Positions 63,663 to 64,000 of a stretch of DNA of 64,000 nucleotides are shown in pieces (position 1 is the first letter of the stretch; each line of letters opens with the position of its first letter). The translations under genes and the position numbers were made by a program. The notes under the pieces were generated by a model. The model saw only the letters and a list, made by a program, of their open reading frames with translations, did not search any database and was not told the origin of the DNA. The DNA comes from JAVVSR01 sp036654095 (GTDB taxonomy: Bacteria > Bacillota > Clostridia > Christensenellales > CAG-917), in the NCBI GenBank assembly GCA_036654095.1, contig JAVVSR010000004.1, positions 1 through 64,000 on the forward strand, given 5' to 3'.

Positions 63663-64000
63663 ATTTTCTCAATCAATTCCTCAGGTGTAATAATATCGTC
63701 GCCGACATCTATGCCGACTGCATTTAATTTGCGCGCAATTTCCGCCGCCACGGGTAAAGTCAATTTATACTTAGATATATCCTGCTTAAAAAGTTCCCTA
63801 GGAGAACCTTCAGCAACGATTAACCCTTCGTCAAGCACTATAACTCGGTCGGCTTCTATTACCTCGTCCATATGATGAGTAATATGGATAATCGTTATAC
63901 CCTCATCCTTATTTAGCCGTGTGAGAATAGACATTATTTCACGACGTCCCTTAGGGTCAAGCATTGACGTTGCTTCATCAAGCACTAAAACTTTTGGCTT
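63650..64000 (-). CDS. ecfA1: ECF transporter ATPase EcfA1 (5' part outside the window)
   Basis: C-terminal 116 residues of an ABC ATPase continue to the window edge with no stop. KPKVLVLDEATSMLDPKGRREI is the Walker B/D-loop, and ITHHMDEVIEADRVIVLDEG the H-loop region. Position directly before ecfA2 identifies it as EcfA1. The Walker A and signature motifs lie outside the window. Confidence 0.93.
   Translation of the reverse strand, partial: KPKVLVLDEATSMLDPKGRREIMSILTRLNKDEGITIIHITHHMDEVIEADRVIVLDEGLIVAEGSPRELFKQDISKYKLTLPVAAEIARKLNAVGIDVGDDIITPEELIEKICLL

Noticed and set aside
1..64000. Riboswitches, T-boxes, prophage genes, insertion sequences and rRNA genes
   Set aside because: I looked upstream of cysK, pepT, fba, ttcA and the transporters and found no specifier loop, known aptamer core, transposase, integrase or rRNA sequence. 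A covariance-model scan would be the decisive test.

Overview
The window looks like a chromosomal contig from a low-GC, spore-forming Bacillota of the Clostridia type, probably an uncultured gut lineage assembled from a metagenome. The evidence is the canonical S10-spc-alpha ribosomal operon with the Clostridia-type KOW gene between map and infA, a SpoIIID sporulation regulator, zinc-binding forms of S4, S14 and L36, AT-rich DNA with strong AGGAGG-like ribosome binding sites and TTGACA-17-TATAAT promoters, and a scaffolding gap of exactly 100 N inside a 12-bp tandem repeat. I cannot name a genus from sequence alone.

Layout. 1-7.5 kb: mnmA and cysK (minus strand), an orphan pilT, a GPH-family sugar symporter, an M29 aminopeptidase and a tRNA-Arg(CCG). 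7.6-10.6 kb: an FtsX-type ABC exporter operon led by two tiny ORFs. 10.7-24.2 kb: a defence region made of a 16-repeat CRISPR array, csn2, cas2, cas1 and a 1376-aa cas9 (complete type II-A, minus strand), a divergent tracrRNA, and an 1878-residue DUF4011/superfamily I helicase with a Vsr-like nuclease domain. 24.2-33.5 kb: housekeeping and metabolic genes (membrane sulfatase, DNA-deoxyinosine glycosylase, pepT, gapA, a second M29 aminopeptidase, class II fba, ttcA, spoIIID). 33.6-49.5 kb: one 32-gene run on the minus strand from rpsJ to rplQ, including rpmJ, secY, adk, map, infA and rpoA. 50-54 kb: a second ABC exporter operon (three permeases, one ATPase) led by a 40-aa ORF. 54.4-57.9 kb: a TetR-regulated pair of extended short-chain dehydrogenase-like proteins, one fused to a zinc-ribbon-like tail. 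58.6-59.8 kb: an MFS transporter. 60-64 kb: rpsI, rplM, truA, ecfT, ecfA2 and a partial ecfA1, the block that in many Firmicutes directly follows rplQ but here lies beyond the other end of the S10 operon.

How the parts work together. The CRISPR locus is self-sufficient: the array is transcribed on the minus strand from a promoter inside the csn2 3' end; the tracrRNA is transcribed on the plus strand from a consensus promoter that overlaps the cas9 ribosome binding site; and the crRNA repeat and tracrRNA form the same two-stem plus GA/AAGU bulge arrangement known from Streptococcus pyogenes Cas9. All 16 repeats look identical and all spacers are 30 nt, suggesting recent activity. The helicase-nuclease next door is a plausible second immunity system. 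The most unusual signals are the interlocked cas9/tracrRNA control region, the short ORFs at the front of both ABC exporters, a terminator-like hairpin that buries the spoIIID ribosome binding site, and the dehydrogenase-zinc ribbon fusion. No prophage, insertion sequence or rRNA gene was seen.
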